A stretch of DNA of 5,555 bases from Propionibacteriaceae bacterium. Lineage in GTDB: Bacteria; Actinomycetota; Actinomycetes; Propionibacteriales; Propionibacteriaceae. Made by a program: the position numbers and the translations under genes. The stretch covers positions 143-5,697 of the forward strand of contig PMBM01000115.1 in the NCBI GenBank assembly GCA_003153855.1. The letters run 5' to 3'. Below, piece by piece: positions 4,790 to 5,555 of the stretch (its first letter is position 1; each line of letters opens with the position of its first letter). The notes under the pieces are model-generated. The model ran no database searches and had not been told where the DNA came from. It saw nothing but the letters and a program-made list of their open reading frames with translations.

Positions 4790-5555
4790 GTGAGCGAGAC
4801 AGAGCGGGCCAGGACGTGGGCCGGGACGATGGCTGGTCACACGCAAGGCCACACGGTGCATGCGCACGAGGACACGTACGCGCGCCTCGATGCGCCGCGC
4901 GTCGTCCTGCGTGAGGAGCGCGAGGCGTGGGAGGACGCCCACCTGGCGCCCGGAGCGAGCCGTGCGTCGGGTGCCGGCGACCGTGCCAGGCCGGAACAAC
5001 CCAGCATCGAGCGCACGTGCTTCGAGCGGGACCGCGACAGGATCGTCCACTCGGCCGCCTTCCGACGGCTGGCCGGCAAGACCCAGGTGGTCGTGTACCC
5101 GCTGGACCACCAGCGCACCCGCCTCTCGCACGCCCTCGAGGTCGCGCAGGTCGCAACGTCCATCGCGCGCGGCATCGGCGCGAACGTGACGCTCGCCGAC
5201 GCGATCGCCCTCGGCCACGACTGCGGCCACGGGCCTGGTGGTCACGCGTCGGAGGATGCGTTCGACCCGTACCTTCCGGGTGGCTACGACCATGGTCCCT
5301 GGGGCGCCGACGTCGTCCTCGCCCCCCTCAACCTGTGCCGGGAGACGCTCGACGGGATCCGCAACCACTCGTGGTCCCGGCCGGCGCCAGAGACCATCGA
5401 GGGCGAGATCGCATCCTGGTCCGATCGCATCGCGTACTGCTCCCACGACTTCGAGGACGCCGTCGGAGCCGGGATCGTACGTCCCGAGGACCTTCCGGAC
5501 GAGGTCGCGGCGATCTGTGGTCGCACCCGGTCGCAGCAGCTCGGTACGTTCATCC
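4790..5555 (+). CDS. dgt: HD-domain dNTP triphosphohydrolase (dGTPase-like), 3' end outside window
   Basis: The frame stays open to the window end, giving 255 residues. dGTPase-like enzymes hydrolyse dNTPs to the nucleoside and triphosphate, controlling dNTP pools. The family signature FERDRDRIVHSAAFRRLAGK (78-97) is followed by TQVV, then DHQRTRLSHALEVAQVA (106-122) with His114. LGHDCGHGPGGHASE (141-155) carries the His143-Asp144 pair, LDGIRNHSW (187-195) follows, and EIASWSDRIAYCSHDFEDAV (206-225) supplies Asp212. All four HD metal ligands are therefore present. The common HDIGHPPFGH motif reads HDCGHGPGGH here, so it is a divergent subgroup, and substrate preference cannot be assumed. Residues 1-75 are poorly conserved, with a His-rich stretch at 17-26. 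GTG 4790 is chosen for spacing from a -10-like hexamer; GTG 4781, ATG 4829 and GTG 4856 are in frame, and a stop at 4769 bars anything earlier. Family placement is firm, the symbol less so. Confidence 0.88.
   Translation, partial: MSETERARTWAGTMAGHTQGHTVHAHEDTYARLDAPRVVLREEREAWEDAHLAPGASRASGAGDRARPEQPSIERTCFERDRDRIVHSAAFRRLAGKTQVVVYPLDHQRTRLSHALEVAQVATSIARGIGANVTLADAIALGHDCGHGPGGHASEDAFDPYLPGGYDHGPWGADVVLAPLNLCRETLDGIRNHSWSRPAPETIEGEIASWSDRIAYCSHDFEDAVGAGIVRPEDLPDEVAAICGRTRSQQLGTFI

Noticed and set aside
4340..5446. A 368-codon reverse-strand open frame across the dGTPase-like gene
   Set aside because: The forward strand has the intact HD-domain signature over the same bases; the reverse product shows no family motif.

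Overview
This is a GC-rich window (I estimate about 70% G+C) with dense same-strand genes and strong third-position G/C bias. It includes promoters that look leaderless and a Pro/Ala-rich disordered protein tail. Together these point to a high-GC actinobacterium. A Micrococcales/Cellulomonas-like lineage would fit the GH78 enzyme and the DusB and dGTPase-like sequences, but that placement is inference from residue patterns, not a search.

Layout, all on the + strand. (1) Bases 1-830 hold the 3' end of a GH78 alpha-L-rhamnosidase: the end of the catalytic (alpha/alpha)6 barrel, a beta-sandwich and an extra C-terminal helical domain. (2) Bases 875-2038 hold a complete tRNA-dihydrouridine synthase (DusB/Dus family) with an ideal Shine-Dalgarno. 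(3) Bases 2039-2204 are the longest non-coding stretch (166 bp). It carries two perfect 23-bp copies of a direct repeat 95 bp apart, each with an AGCGCT core like those of LacI-family operators, followed by a probable leaderless promoter. (4) Bases 2205-2837 encode a SIMPL/DUF541-domain protein with no signal peptide. (5) Bases 2880-4736 encode a membrane protein matching the transmembrane/cytoplasmic part of DUF2207 proteins. It lacks their ectodomain and has a long disordered tail ending in an acidic, Trp-containing segment. (6) Bases 4790-5555 hold the 5' two-thirds or so of an HD-domain dNTP triphosphohydrolase (dGTPase-like), cut by the window edge.

How the genes fit together: dusB and dgt are housekeeping nucleic-acid and nucleotide genes that I recall lying close together in many actinobacteria. 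Here a SIMPL + DUF2207-like pair with its own promoter and upstream repeats sits between them. The rhamnosidase is a catabolic accessory gene ending 44 bp before dusB, so the left edge marks a switch from accessory to core genes.

The least explained material is the paired 23-bp repeat and the SIMPL/DUF2207 module it may control. All long reverse-strand reading frames are high-GC shadows of the forward genes. I saw no tRNA, rRNA, CRISPR array, insertion sequence or phage gene.
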